Part shown: positions 15,181 to 27,736 of the stretch, in pieces
Layout of the letters: every line of letters starts with the position of its first letter
How positions within the stretch are numbered: position 1 is the first letter of the stretch
Source of the DNA: Dioscorea cayenensis subsp. rotundata
Taxonomy: Eukaryota; Streptophyta; Magnoliopsida; Dioscoreales; Dioscoreaceae
Assembly: GCF_009730915.1 (NCBI RefSeq)
Contig: NC_052474.1
Location: forward strand, 3,011,501-3,075,500
DNA: 64,000 nucleotides
Direction of reading: 5' to 3'
Position numbers and translations under genes: made by a program
The notes under the pieces: model-generated
The model's input: the letters and a program-made list of their open reading frames with translations, nothing else
Told to the model about the DNA's origin: nothing
Database searches by the model: none

Positions 15181-18100
15181 TCAACTACTTGGCAAAGAAA
15201 TGTTGATATCTGTTGAAGAGTTCCGATTATCTGGCATTGAATTTAGTGAGGGTGTCCAGTTTTCGGCCCGAAATGATGAGGAAGCTCCGACTGTTGGCTT
15301 GGCAGTCACTGAGCTCCGCTGCTCTTCTTGCTTGGCACCATGCGCCTCCTCTGTTTCCATGATTGAAATCGGCCTTGCAGTTGTCAATGGAGTTACTGAT
15401 GCAGGCTCATGTCTTGGCTTCTTTGACTTTTGCTCCATTTGGTAGCCGGGAATAAAGCTGCCGACAACAACCTAGTTTTGCAAGAAGTTAAGAGTGGTTT
15501 ATGTCACCAGAATACATTCTCAAGGATTCAAGGTAATCAATTATGAAAATATCCACAAATGCAATAGTTAGTGAAAACTGGAAAAAAAAAAAAAGTATTA
15601 CAGTGTACAACCTGATACTACAGCCCACATTGTTCTTAAAGAAACGAAGGTGTTAGGGTACTGTGTTCACCCCAATAAACAATGCCTGTTTTCATAAAAC
15701 GCCTATAATTTTACAAATTGAAACAAAAGCTGTACGTAAAAATAGAGCAGCAAGAGATCAATGCTGGATTTGAACTTTTGAACTTGAAGTCTGGTTAACA
15801 ATTTTCTGTCCAACTGACCCTGAAATATTTCTAAAATCATGACTCGGTGTTCAACATTAACATGAAATTTGCTTTCTTATGATTATTATAGTTTCAGAGC
15901 TAGAAGGATTACTATAACCTTTTTTAACTCTTATTGGAAAAATCATAATTATGTCATTTGGCATGACACATTACAGAAGGCACAAAAACATACAGATTAT
16001 AAGCATGCCTCACAGTACACCACAACCGACAAGATATCAGCAAGGAAAAAAAAGGAGAGAAATGAGAGACAAATCCAACAGCAAAGAATCTCATAACATG
16101 GAAAAGAAATTTGTACCTGCACAGGTCCAGCAGCCACCAATAGTCCAGCCAGACTTCCCCCGACAACACGCCCATCTGGACTGGCCAAAGATACACTAAT
16201 CCCACCATGTCGGCTCCTCGTCACCCCGTCATCAGTTGGCATAAATGATCCAGATAAAGAAAGCAACTCAAAGCGACCCTATGGAAAATGTCAGAATTCC
16301 AGCAATGTTATGCTTAACGGTAAAAATTCCAAATTGATGAATAAAATGTGCATCAAATACAAATATACAGCTGATGCAGTCAAGATATAGAACATTCAAT
16401 TATGAACTGAAGTTAAAAAATTGGGGAAGAAGATTGTTTCTTGTTCACATTCAGTTTTTGGATCACCAAAATTTTCCATGAAGAAAGAGTAGGGGTAACA
16501 ACACTAGAAAGTCCTGGTCATGAAGACTAACATGCAAATTAGATTTGTTCTATACTTAGCATCGAGTGGGCATGACTATTGGAGTCAAAGCTAACTCTAA
16601 ACTATTCCTATCAGTACATCGAGTTTCCTCCTTCTTTAGAGTCCTACACAACCAAACTTTTCGTAAGTAACAACCAAGCAAACATAAGAATATAAAGTAC
16701 AAGAATTTCTGGTCTTTGCACTCAAGCAGAAGATTCACAGCATAAGAAAATGGTGTTGCCCCTGGAGAACCAAGTGTAGACATATCAAGCTTTGAAAAAT
16801 CATGCCACCAATATCCCTTCAATAGTCGCACAAGACCACTTGAGGACTGTCATGGTATGCTCAGTAGCCATGTTTTCCATCTTTGTCATTTAAAACAAAA
16901 AATTTTGACAAGATTATTTTAGAAAAACCTTGTGTGGGTAATTGTTAATGGCATGAAATATCTCAATATGTCTTTATTTATTTATTATATTTAAAATTAA
17001 TCTTATGATAATAAAAAAATATATGCTTCATGTCTTTGTTTAATGGGATTAGAAGTTTATCTTGAATTTTTTATAATCAACATTTTTGGATTTATTGAAA
17101 GTACAAAATTAAATGTATATTGACTAATATATAAAGACAAATATCATATTTGATTTTCAAGAAAATGAAGAAATAGTTTTGACAAATGCGAACAAGCAAG
17201 AATTGTACGAGGACTCTCTATGACTATGATTTGTGATCATAGAGATCTATACAAATATAATGGTTGTTTTAACCCTTACCAACTTAATATTATTGTGCCT
17301 AATAACAAACACGCATAAACCTTTTCATAAAAAAAATATCTTGTTCTAGTATCCAAGACTTGATATTATTGCGTCAAAGTAACAAACATGCATAAACCAT
17401 TTCATAAAAAAATTATCTTGTTCTAGTATCCAAGATGTGATATAATTGCGTCAAGTAACAAACATGCATAAACCATTTCACAAAAACTTATTTTGTTTAA
17501 GCATCCAAGACAATTTACGTAAGGCATCATAACAATTATTTACCTTCTTTTTTCCTTTCTGCTTCCTTTTATTTTCTTTAATTTTGTTTGCCGTTTCTTC
17601 TTGTTTAAGTGTGTGGTGTAATATTCTTAAATATGTGTTAAATAATTTTCAATTATTTTAATATATTACGTGATAGATTATTACTCATTTCTTTAGTATG
17701 TTTCAATAGTCTCTAGTGTTTTTGCCTCCTATATACTATTATAATAATTATAATAATAATAGTTATTATTATTATTATTTAGCACTCATTAGAGCATCTC
17801 ATGGAATCATGGAATGTCATAACAAAAGAAACTTCAACCCTTAATCAAGTTGTCTCCTATCATACATTCTTAATGATTATCAATGGATGTCAAACAAACT
17901 TTTCACAAACTGATTTGATTGATAAACTCTAAAAATTAAGTTTTAAAAATTTATTTTTTATGAATTTCTAAAAAATGCAAAGATTATCCATTGAAGTTGA
18001 AAATATCTGGTTACTTTTCCATCAAATGAATTGAAAGGCCAACAAGAAGGAATCTCTATGGTATTCACTTATTAGGGCAAGGGGCAAGGGCCTATTTGTT

Positions 18101-21100
18101 AGCCAATTAATATTTTTTTTCATAGAAAATAAAAAGCCAACATGTTCGTGAATCCATTTTTTTAAAAAAATAGTTTTAAGAGTCAGATTTGACCATGTGA
18201 AATATTGATTTATACTGATTAATTTATTAATTATTAGATAAATTATTAAAATAAAATAAATAAGAATTTTTAAAAAAATATAGCATAGGTACACTAGGTT
18301 TGAGAATGTGATAATCCCCTTCATATTCTTGATGTTTGACCAAGGTAATAAAAATCAAGTAGATAAAAGAAAAATTGTTGAGATAAAGATTAGATGATTC
18401 TTCTGGGATGGGCAACTTAATTAGTTAATTATATATTATTTTAATTTAATTTGATGAAAAAGTTTGAAATCGGTATTATATATTTTTTAAAATATGATTA
18501 ACATAAAAATTTTTATTATTATAAGATATAAAAGGTAAACATCAATTTCAAAACATTTGACTCTTAATCCGACATTAAGGGGCTTAATCCCTAACCAAAC
18601 AAGAGTGGTGGAATGATTTACTTTCCCTAGTCATGCATTTATTCTTTATCCTCTCAGAGACATTTATTTGTAAATTAAACAAGATTTTTTGTTACCACTT
18701 CGTCAGCCTCTTAATAACAGAGAAATTGCCTTTGCTATCAGTCAAAATGAATTTTCACTTCCAGATTTTAAAAACACACTAACTCTGCTTGCTGATATCC
18801 TACACCACCCAAGTGTCTATCAATAATCAGTAATCAGTAATAAGGGCATAGCGTACCTTCCTAGTTTGACGGTTTATTAAGACATTTAAGGATGTTGCCT
18901 AACATTAGTTTATCAGCATATGATGTCATATCAAAGCAGACCAAATGTTTGCTCGGTTAAAGTAAGTTGCAGCAAAGAAAGTTACATTTACCGCTGCCAA
19001 TTCTACCATACTAGCATAAATACAACATTTATAAAAGTTACAAAGAAGATTTATGCAAGTATTAAAACTTGTTCAGAACTAAAACTGTGAGACTTCTTAA
19101 GAAAAGATTTAAGATGTCATACCTCATAAGTCAATGTACCACCAGAAGAATCAGGTTGACGAAGTGTGACATTAGATATGACACCGTTAGCTGACAAAAT
19201 ACAGATGGCTCGAGGCCCTTGTTGAGAAAATGATATTATCTTCATATTAACATCCTAGAAACACATGGAATGTTACTATGAGTAATAGATAGCAATTGGT
19301 CATAGATAGGTTCATTTAATTTCAAAGAAAGGAGAGAAGAAAAAAAAACCACAAAAATCAACTTTATCAATGACATGCGGATAAGTTTAAAATAACTCTA
19401 TTCCAACTACATAAAGTTTCGGCATCTGAACTCTTTGTGCTATAGGTGAGATTAGGTACCACAACTCCTAGAAATATGCATTTCTCACAAAGGTTATTAT
19501 GAGTATCACAATCAGCCAAAATTTCAAAGTGAGATTAAGTAAAGCCGCCGCTTGATCATGGTGGGAAGGTTTTGAATCTCTTGGAGGTTTCATCCGGTTC
19601 ATTCTATAAATGGGAAAATAAAACATGCCACATGAATTAATTGCAATCATGCAGCTTAGTATTCCAGCATTTTTAGATCAGAACCAAATAACTTGAATTC
19701 AAATTACTCTAGAAGCAACTCTGAAGAGAGCTCGTTGAGCAAAACATTTTATCATGAAAATCAAGTAATTTTATTTAAACGCTCTAAAAGTAAGTATCAT
19801 GATAAACTGTAAAAAACCCTCATCAGTAACGAAGAAAAAGAAACGATGGGATCATGAATAAAAGTAACTTCAAATGCCACAATAGAAACCAGAAAGTTTC
19901 AGGCTTCTCAAGCAAAGTCTAATCCTAAATCCTAATAAATAACCATATTTGCCGCACTATTTGGAATTATATTATCCTGGTAAAACTTTGTAAATTTACC
20001 ACAAATGTAATTTGGATAAAAAGTAAATACAATAGTGCCATAGATAACAGAGATTAACTTTGCTGCATATTAGAAAATCTCTGAAAATTCGGAGGTACAA
20101 TGTCATTTAGGTCCCAAGCCATACCTCACCGGCTGCTACAGAGATAACATGAGGTGTAAAGTTTGCACCAGCAGAACATGTCACCATTTCACCTGCAAAA
20201 TTATGAAATTTGTCATCTAACTCGTCAATAAACATGTCATGTATCCATAATGATATTTATAAAAATATACACCTCAAAATTCGATAAAATAAAAAGAACT
20301 GTCCCAAAAAGACAATTCTGTAAAATTGCATGTCCATATATGTTCTTGTTTTAGCTAAACTCAAAGAAGAAACAAGTAGCTAGTTGTGTCAGTAATAGCA
20401 CTCATTCAGCACCAAACCAGCAGAAGTAGATTGTGTAACTAATTAAATGTCAACAAGTCCAGCAAGTTGGCTACGATAGTTTTTGATTGACCGTGGACTC
20501 ACACCATTGACAGAATAGAGCTAGCTTCTATTCCATATATGAATGTTTCCTCAACTTATCGAACCCAGCATCTGAAAAATATTCCAATCATTATTAAAAA
20601 AAAAAGTGTGGGTGGGGTATCTAGAATCAAAATATGACCATTTTGGCATCTGATTTTTGGTTGCAGTAGCTCCATCTAAAAAAGGAATAAAAGAAGCAAT
20701 GAAGTTCCAAATGCTGTCCCAAACAGGATAGTTATGATACAGATTCCATAAATACCCATCAAACCCTAGAACAGTTACATCTCCCCACATGAAAACAACC
20801 CATTTCATGAAAGACATGAAGAAAGTGATTGCCTGGGGTCATCCCAAGCACCAAACAAATCCAAACAAAGTGAACAGGGAAACAAATTGATAGGAACAAC
20901 ACAAGCGTCAGTAGATATTACCGCACAAGACCACATGGCAGAAACTAGAAAGATACAAGGCATGATACCACCAGAAAAAGTCTATAACTATAGTGAAACG
21001 AATAACATCAAAATAAACTCACAAAGAGGAGAAAAGATCAACACTATTATCAATGAACTAAGCGAAATTAACACTTACCTAAGAAAAATTCACAATTACA

Positions 21101-21517
21101 AAACAAAAAAAAGGACTTCAACAAATCGCAGTAATTAACAATGAAAAGTACGAAATCTCCCCCATTAATAGAAGGAAACAACAAAAAAAGATGAAATTTT
21201 TAGGTGGTTATACCTAAAGGTTCCAGTTCAAACCCATGCTGGGACTTCTTAGCATAGTCCAATGGCCGCCCTCTACCCCGCTTCCCAAAATCCCCGCCGG
21301 CTGGCGCCGATGTCGAAATCGGCGTCGGATTCAGCGGCAATAACAAACTCCCATCAGGCCCATACTTCCTGGGCCTCCCTCTCTTCTTCTTCTTCTCCGG
21401 CACCACCACCGGCGATGGCGAAACCACCGGAGCCCCAACCGCACCTTGACTAGCTTTCTCGCTCCTCACCTCCTCCGCCGCCGCCTCCGCAGCACGCAAT
21501 CCCTCTTCTGTCTCCAT
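15181..21517 (-). CDS. AT-hook motif nuclear-localised protein (AHL, clade B), 5 exons, 318 aa
   Basis: AHL proteins bind the minor groove of AT-rich DNA through AT-hooks and multimerise through the PPC/DUF296 domain in the nucleus. Exons: 21517-21214, 20192-20125, 19254-19123, 16278-16117, 15471-15181. They total 957 bases with no frame break. Two AT-hook cores are seen: KKKKRGRPRKYGPDG (residues 42-56) and KRGRGRPLDYAKK (79-91). The PPC domain follows at about 105-225: GEMVTCSAGANFTPHVISVA, ISFSQQGPRAICILSANG, RFELLSLSGSF, GRVVGGSLAGLLVAAGPVQV. The end (SSTDINISLPSS) resembles the conserved tail of clade-B AHLs as I remember it. Two AT-hooks and four introns fit clade B, since clade A is intronless. 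Intron 3 is large (2.8 kb) and holds a tandem repeat. Confidence 0.95.
17283..17511. repeat. Three-copy tandem repeat, unit about 77 bp, in AHL intron 3
   Basis: The marker 'taacaaacatgcataaacc' or a close variant starts at 17303, 17380 and 17456, giving periods of 77 and 76. Each unit also holds 'ttttcataaaaaa', 'atcttgttctagtatccaag' (diverged in the last copy) and 'gatattattgcgtcaa'. The copies are slightly diverged, so the array is not brand new. Confidence 0.85.
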
Positions 21518-23511
21518 TCATAGATAAACCCACGCAAATCAGTAGAAATCCCACTTCAAACAAGCTTTTCCCGCCGGATCGGCGTCTCAGGAAGCAACCC
21601 GATTAGGGTTTCTAAGCTTCTCTCGAGCTTCCGCCATTGGAGCTCTGGCAACTCCCCCCCATCTCGCGAGAAAATCCGCCAATTTCTCGGACCGAACCCG
21701 GTTCACCAGCCCGCCGGTCGGAAACCGGTTTTTTCTGATCGGAAAACCGCGAACTTCTTCTCGTCCTCTTCGGATCCGATTACCAGCGAAAACCGGGAAC
21801 GATGAGAAAAACAAATACTAAAAAAAATTAAAAATTAAATAAAAGGAAAAAAAAAGAAAGAACGAAACAGAGAGAAAGAGTTCGAGAAAAGAAAGAAAAA
21901 GAAAAAGGAGGAAATAATTAGTGAAGAAAATTAAAAAAATATAAAAATAATAAATAAGAATTAGTAAAAATGAGTATATAATTATTAGTGAAAATGAGGG
22001 AATAAAATAACCAGAAAGAGCCACATAAATCCAGAGATGCGTTTCGGATTTTGGAAATAAATATAGTGGCGTCCATCACGCGTTAGGATTAAACAAGTAA
22101 AGAAATGGAAATTTGGAAATTTTAAAATAAAAGGAAATTTTAATAAAAAAAATAAAAATAAAAATTTTAAAAAAGGAAAGAAAAGGAGATGATGACTTTT
22201 GGATATTTAAATAATAATTATATAATAATTTATTGGGTTTGGTTTGGGTTTATGGGTTTTAAAGCTGGCGGGGAGAACGTTGGAGGCCCGCCTTTTGCCT
22301 GCCCACTCACTCGACTTGTCTTTTTTGTCCGTTTCTCTTTGAACTTGGACCTACAAAGACTTCCATATCCTTGCCTTTTCTGTTAAATTTCTTGTTTGCC
22401 ACCTAATTACCTGTTTTACTGATATTGTTATTATTATCATCATTACTAACAAACTGCAGTAGTATTATTATTAAGACACACACCAACATATGGGCTAAAC
22501 ACTGGATAAAGCATTTGCTTCCATACAGAAGTTTGGGTATTTAAATTTTATCCAATATATGATGAATAAGTGTACATTATATGCAGACAGTGATAGTGAA
22601 AGAATCTCTCGTACAGAAAAAATCATAAAAGACTCTCGATGTGGAAGTGGAGTAAAAATACATGATTAAATCATCAATTTATGACTGCATGCACGGCCTT
22701 GTTGTATTTGTTAAAATAAATAAATAATAGTATTGGGACAAACTTTTAAGCTATTTGGGTCTCAATGTAAATTAGGTCCAAGTCTTTAACATGAAGATGA
22801 CTACTGGGCCTGAACCCACTGCATCTTATCAAAGTTCGAATCTCGAGGCTTTTATCAGGTTTTTAATTAACTTGGATTAGTAGTAACCAAGATGTGTGAT
22901 CAATCTCCCCTTGCCCAATTTTACAAATTTAATTATGTGTGTAGTGTTAATTAATATTTTATTTAAATAAATTCTAATTTCATGATTGTTATAAAAAATG
23001 CGAACAAATTTTTGATATCTTGTCCCTTTCTCGTTGTTGTAATTGATAGATTAGCGAGAGACATTAAAATATAATAATAGTGCTTGGATATGTATTAAAA
23101 ATGGAATTTGGTATATGGACAAATTGGTTTATTCCAATTTTTATTCGAAGAATAAGATAATCAATAGAAAGTCGTATGAACAATAATGTTGATTTAAAAT
23201 ATAACTTATTTTGTCTTTTACTTGTTGCCTGTACACTGCCCAATTTAGTATAACTTACCATAATTTGAGCATATAATAAGTTCACAATAAATTCTTCAAA
23301 ATGAAGGCTTAATATTTTTAAAACATTAAAACAAAAAAACAAAGCAATGACACGTGGCTTATTATTAGGTCTGTTAGTATGGGTTTTCTGTAATAAAGTG
23401 TTTATTCTACCGATAGTTTATCCATGTTTATTAAATATATATATATATATATAATTATTATTTTAAAATAAATATTTATAAAATAAATAACTTTTACAGC
23501 CACTTTGTTTG
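21518..23511. promoter_or_regulatory. AHL upstream region and intergenic DNA
   Basis: About 21530-21800 is GC-rich compared with its surroundings and probably the 5' leader and core promoter of AHL. Beyond 21820 are purine-rich A/G stretches and then AT-rich DNA. No other gene seen. Confidence 0.4.
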
Positions 23512-23672
23512 CTCCCTGGTTCTGGAACTAAGGAATACCATGGTTTCAATTTATCATATTTTGACACGTGTTTTATATGATATTAATTTTTTATTCCATT
23601 ATGATTTGATGACACGTGTTAGATTTTAATAGGTTAGAATCAGGGAATACCCTGGTTTCAGAACCAGAGGAG
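23512..23672. mobile_element. Small TIR element (probable MITE), about 160 bp
   Basis: The ends are imperfect inverted repeats. The left end reads CTCCCTGGTTCTGGAAC..GGAATACC and the right end, reverse-complemented, CTCCTCTGGTTCTGAAAC..GGTATTCC. The interior has TGACACGTGTT-type motifs at both sides, so the whole element is roughly palindromic. An 8-bp direct repeat CTTTGTTT lies at 23503-23510 and 23681-23688, which could be a target duplication of hAT type, although the right copy sits 8 bp beyond the recognisable inverted repeat. No coding capacity. Confidence 0.55.
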
Positions 23673-23690
23673 ATGGCTTCCTTTGTTTAA

Positions 23691-24076
23691 GGGGGTGTTT
23701 ATTTCACTATAAGTAAGAGAAAATCAGGAAGTGAGGGAAGTGCAACTTTCGCTGAAGTGAGGGGAAGTAATATCACTTCCAGGACTTTTGTGTTTATTTG
23801 TTAGAAAGTGAGAATAGAACCGAACGACTTAGGTGTTTGATAAAGTTCTATGAGTTCAAAAAATACTTTAAAAATAAAAAGAAGTTAGTTTTTATATATT
23901 GACTCACTTCCCCCCACTTCAATAAAAAAAATACTAAAGTGGGCTTAATTCAAAATCCACTTCAGCAGAAATGGGAGAAGTGTCACTTCCTCCACTTCAG
24001 CACAAATGAACACCAGAGGAGGAAGTCAGATCACTTCCCCTCACTTCCCCCCACTTTCCCTGAAATGAACACCCCC
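23691..24076. mobile_element. Non-autonomous TIR DNA element (MITE), 386 bp
   Basis: Terminal inverted repeats: GGGGGTGTTTATTTCA at the left and TGAAATGAACACCCCC at the right, 15 of 16 matching. Subterminal regions are crowded with copies of GGGAAGTGA / TCACTTCCC in both orientations, as expected of transposase-binding repeats. There is no open frame. The GGGGGTGTTT end is common in PIF/Harbinger and hAT MITEs; no clean target duplication was found, so the superfamily is undecided. Confidence 0.75.
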
Positions 24077-26037
24077 TCAGTGATTAGAGACACTAACAAA
24101 AATGTCTCATGTGACATAAAATGGTGAAGATTGGTGAGAGTTTAAATCATTATTTAAAGTCGGATGACATTATACCCCTTTCAAGTGCGCCCATATGCGG
24201 ACGTCCCTTGATAGACGCGTTCGAGGTATTAACTCACATGTGATAGAGATACTAACATGTGCTTGTCTTTTATCAAAATAAATAAATAAATACTAAATAA
24301 AATAAAAAAACAACCACACAATGTTATTACCTGTAAAAAAAAAAAAAAATCCACAACGATCCTAGCTGATTATCCTTGATTATTTGTTTTTTTAGAAACA
24401 TAAATACTGATTTAAACATTCCACTTCTGATTTGGAGAAAAATAAAATTTATTTTTAATTTCTTATATAGGTAAAAGAGTTGCTTTGAATTATTTGCAGA
24501 CTTATAACTCCAGGGCAATTAAATTGATGCAATATGGCATACATAGCCGTTTAATAAGACAAGATTGTATGAAATGTAAGACAATATTAAGGTACAAATA
24601 ATAAATTAGAGTGATATCAAGATCAAGCTTACAACCAATCAATCCTCCATTATATATATTCTTGCTATTTGTTTCAAGAATAAGAAACACAAAAAATCAA
24701 ATGAAAACAAAAACAAGAATACATATAATGTGTTGGAAAGACATCAATAAACTGGATGCTCTTGTTTGGATAATATTAGCTAAATTTGCCGGCAGCTTTG
24801 GAGAAACCAAATGGAATCAAAACCTTGCATGTGAATCCAAGGCAGCATTCAACTTTGAATGAGAGTTTTAGATACGTTTTCTTTTTTATATACCCCCTTG
24901 CAAAACCTCATAGATTCGACGAAAGTCCTCGGGTTTTAAATTTACATAAAGAACATGATTTATAATTTATATATCACCAAATGTTGCATATTTTATTATT
25001 AAAAGATTTTAAAAATTAATATGATAGCTTTCACATATTTTTTTATTTTTTTGAAAATACACTTGAAAATATAAATTTATATTGAATCAAAATCAAGATA
25101 AATGGGAAGATATGACTCTTAGTTAGGTTTTGTCATAATGCTTGAGCTAACTAGTTAGGTACGGGCGCCGGCATTTCAGCAACTAAAAATGTTGGTTTGA
25201 TATGAATTATATGGATTTTTTTTATTGAAAACATTAGAATATTTTCACCTTCATATCATGTATGATTTTATTATGAAAGAAGCCAGTACCAAAAATGGAA
25301 GAAATACATGGAAAGAGTAGTCCATGTTGTGAAAAGTGAAAACACAACAGACAAAAGTAGCATGAGCTAATAAGGCTGTCTCTCAGTTCATGAGTTATTT
25401 GGACAATGGAGACAAGAGGAACAAGTTTGGACTAATATATAACACTAAAAAAAAAAAATATTTAGTTCTAAACTTTTCATTTTAAGTTTGGTAAATAATA
25501 ATAATATTACTAATAGTTGCAAAATAAAATTAAAACAATCCTTGTCAAAAAGATTGATGCACCAGATTTCACCAACCAATTAACCACTATTGATATTGAT
25601 TTTGATTTTGATTTTGCCAAAAAGAAAGATACTGTAACAGGTCACATGCTTTTGAAAAAAACCGCAACAAACCATGCAAAAAAAACCTAATCAAAGTCTT
25701 TTCAACAAGGAAAAGAAACATAACTTCAAACATAAGGAAAAAAAAAATCATTGAGTCACAAAAGGAAGTTGGTGAGACTAAGCATTCTGTCCACATTGGA
25801 GACAGAATCAAATCAAACTCATGAAGCATCAGTAGTACTAAATAGTTCCCTGTTTTCCCACAATGTACAAAAAAGATTCAATGGCAAGACAATAATAATC
25901 AGATGGTTCTATTCTCTTGTAAACTTTGAATCCTTCTTTTTCTCATATGTACACACAAACACAAAAACCCAACCACTGTTTAATTGAAGTAAAGGAATGA
26001 TATTCTGCACAAAGAGATAAGATACCTTGAAGTGGTC
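24077..26037. other. Intergenic AT-rich DNA
   Basis: No reading frame supported. Holds scattered poly(A)/poly(T) runs and the 3' side of the ACR gene. Confidence 0.4.
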
Positions 26038-27736
26038 CTAAGAACAGGATCTAATGAGCCCCAAGTTGAATAGATTCCTCTTAACTAAACTGCCTAAATA
26101 GAAAAGCCCAACCCCGGTGGCCTCTTCGCGGTCAGGTCTCTTCTGGCAGACCTGTTCCCGTGGTTCTTCCTTGACTGTGAGTACGCCAGCTCCGATTCTC
26201 TGTTGTATGCCAGCAATGGTCTTGAGATCGACCGGGTGGCCGGCGGAGCCAGTGACATAGAACACATTCACTGTTATATTGTCTCGAGTTGAGACCTCTG
26301 CTCTTGTCACTGAAAGACCATTTTCACGGAATGTGCGTGTTACATCGGCGAGCAAACCTCGTCGATGGACTGTACATAGTTCGAGTATCAATCCCTGCAG
26401 TAGATTAGGAAAGCTCTTAGCAAAATTTCACTAAATATATATACTGGTTTTGTTATCATACAAAGCAAGTTCAAGATTCATTTTATCAGAAAAGGTAATG
26501 AAAGTGTGCATTTTGGAAGGAAGATTCTATCTGCTATGCAACATTGAATGGCAAAATTGCAATCAAATTTGGGCGAAAGTTGAAGATTTGAACTGAGTTG
26601 AATGAATGATGTAGTTCATTTCATCAAATTGTAGCTAAAATTGCAGGAAAATAGAAATCGTAGTGAAGTGTTAATGCATTACCTCGGATGCTCTTCGCTC
26701 AATAGCAGCTTGCAAGCACTGAATCACACGCTGCCGCTCAGCCTCTGAGCTGATCGGAGTTCCATCCTTGTGACGAATGTAAAATTCCTGGAGAAAAAAA
26801 ATAAATTTCAGAAATAAGAACAAAAGATTTCAAAAAATGCAAGAAATTCCATTGAAACCAACCTGGTGAGCTCTATCTCCTTTGGTGTCGATAGTTCCAT
26901 GAAAGACGACGTACTCCATGTCCGTCAGGGTGCAAACAATGTCGAACAAGAGCTTCGGGCGATCCCGGCACTGAACGTTCACGACTGAGTACCCCCTCTC
27001 GATCCAGTTCTGAACAGAGACGGATGGCGCCGAGCAGGACTCCTCGCCGCCAGTCGACAAATCTTTCGTAGTCCCGGTCCTCGAACATCATCTGATGCAG
27101 CCTTCGATCAGCGTTCACACCAACCACTGTAGCCGCAGCCGAAACGGTGGCCCTGGAGCTGCGAATGTCGTCATCCCCTTTGAGCACATTCCTAAGCCGT
27201 GCTTCAATGCACTGGATCCTCTGCGCATCGTCGGCAATCGGGGAATCAGAGCCACCCTCGTCCTTGATAAAGGCGAGGGACGCGATCCGGCCGTTGTGAG
27301 TCCAGACGGTGGCGTCGGATACGCCACATTGGAGGTCGGAAAGGACGGCAAAGACCTCCGATAACAGTCCTGGGCGGTCGGTGCCGGTGAGTTCCAAAGC
27401 TGTGAAGCCATTAAGAACTTCAGATCTCGCTGAGCCACCAGTGCCCAAAGACCGCTCGATATACGAAATAACGCGGTCGTCGGCGAGCTTCCGGCCGAGG
27501 TGGTCAGTGACATGGAAGACGTCCATGAACCAGCGGCCATCAGAGGAGAAGTAAGCCTTGTTAATTGAAAGGTTTAGGTCAGCAAGCGCCTGAATAGCTT
27601 CAAGGAGGACGCCATGTTTGCGAGCGCTATCCACCTTGACAAGTGTGGCCGTGGGGCAAACAGCATTGTCGATGACTACCCTCGGGGTGTTCATCCTTGT
27701 GACGAACTTCTCATACTCATCCAAGCACCAGTCCAT
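26038..27736 (-). CDS. ACR-type ACT-domain repeat protein, 3 exons, about 444 aa, two apparent +1 frame steps
   Basis: Plant ACR proteins are built of repeated ACT (amino-acid-binding) domains and are thought to sense metabolites. Exons: 27736-26863, 26788-26683, 26394-26038. The start is [20 protein letters not shown]; a frame upstream to 27847 has no homology. ACT blocks seen: [60 protein letters not shown] and [20 protein letters not shown]. The family linker [13 protein letters not shown] is at about 27065-27105. The coding total is 1337 bases, two over a multiple of three. The frame steps by +1 just after DRDYE (near 27064-27067, an AAA run in the coding sense) and again after YIRHKDG (near 26760-26762, another AAA). 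With these allowed for, the length (444) matches the family. Either the copy is damaged or the assembly has insertion errors. Confidence 0.88.

Noticed and set aside
22835-22860. GTTCGAATCTC resembling a tRNA T-arm
   Set aside because: No acceptor stem, D-arm or anticodon arm around it.
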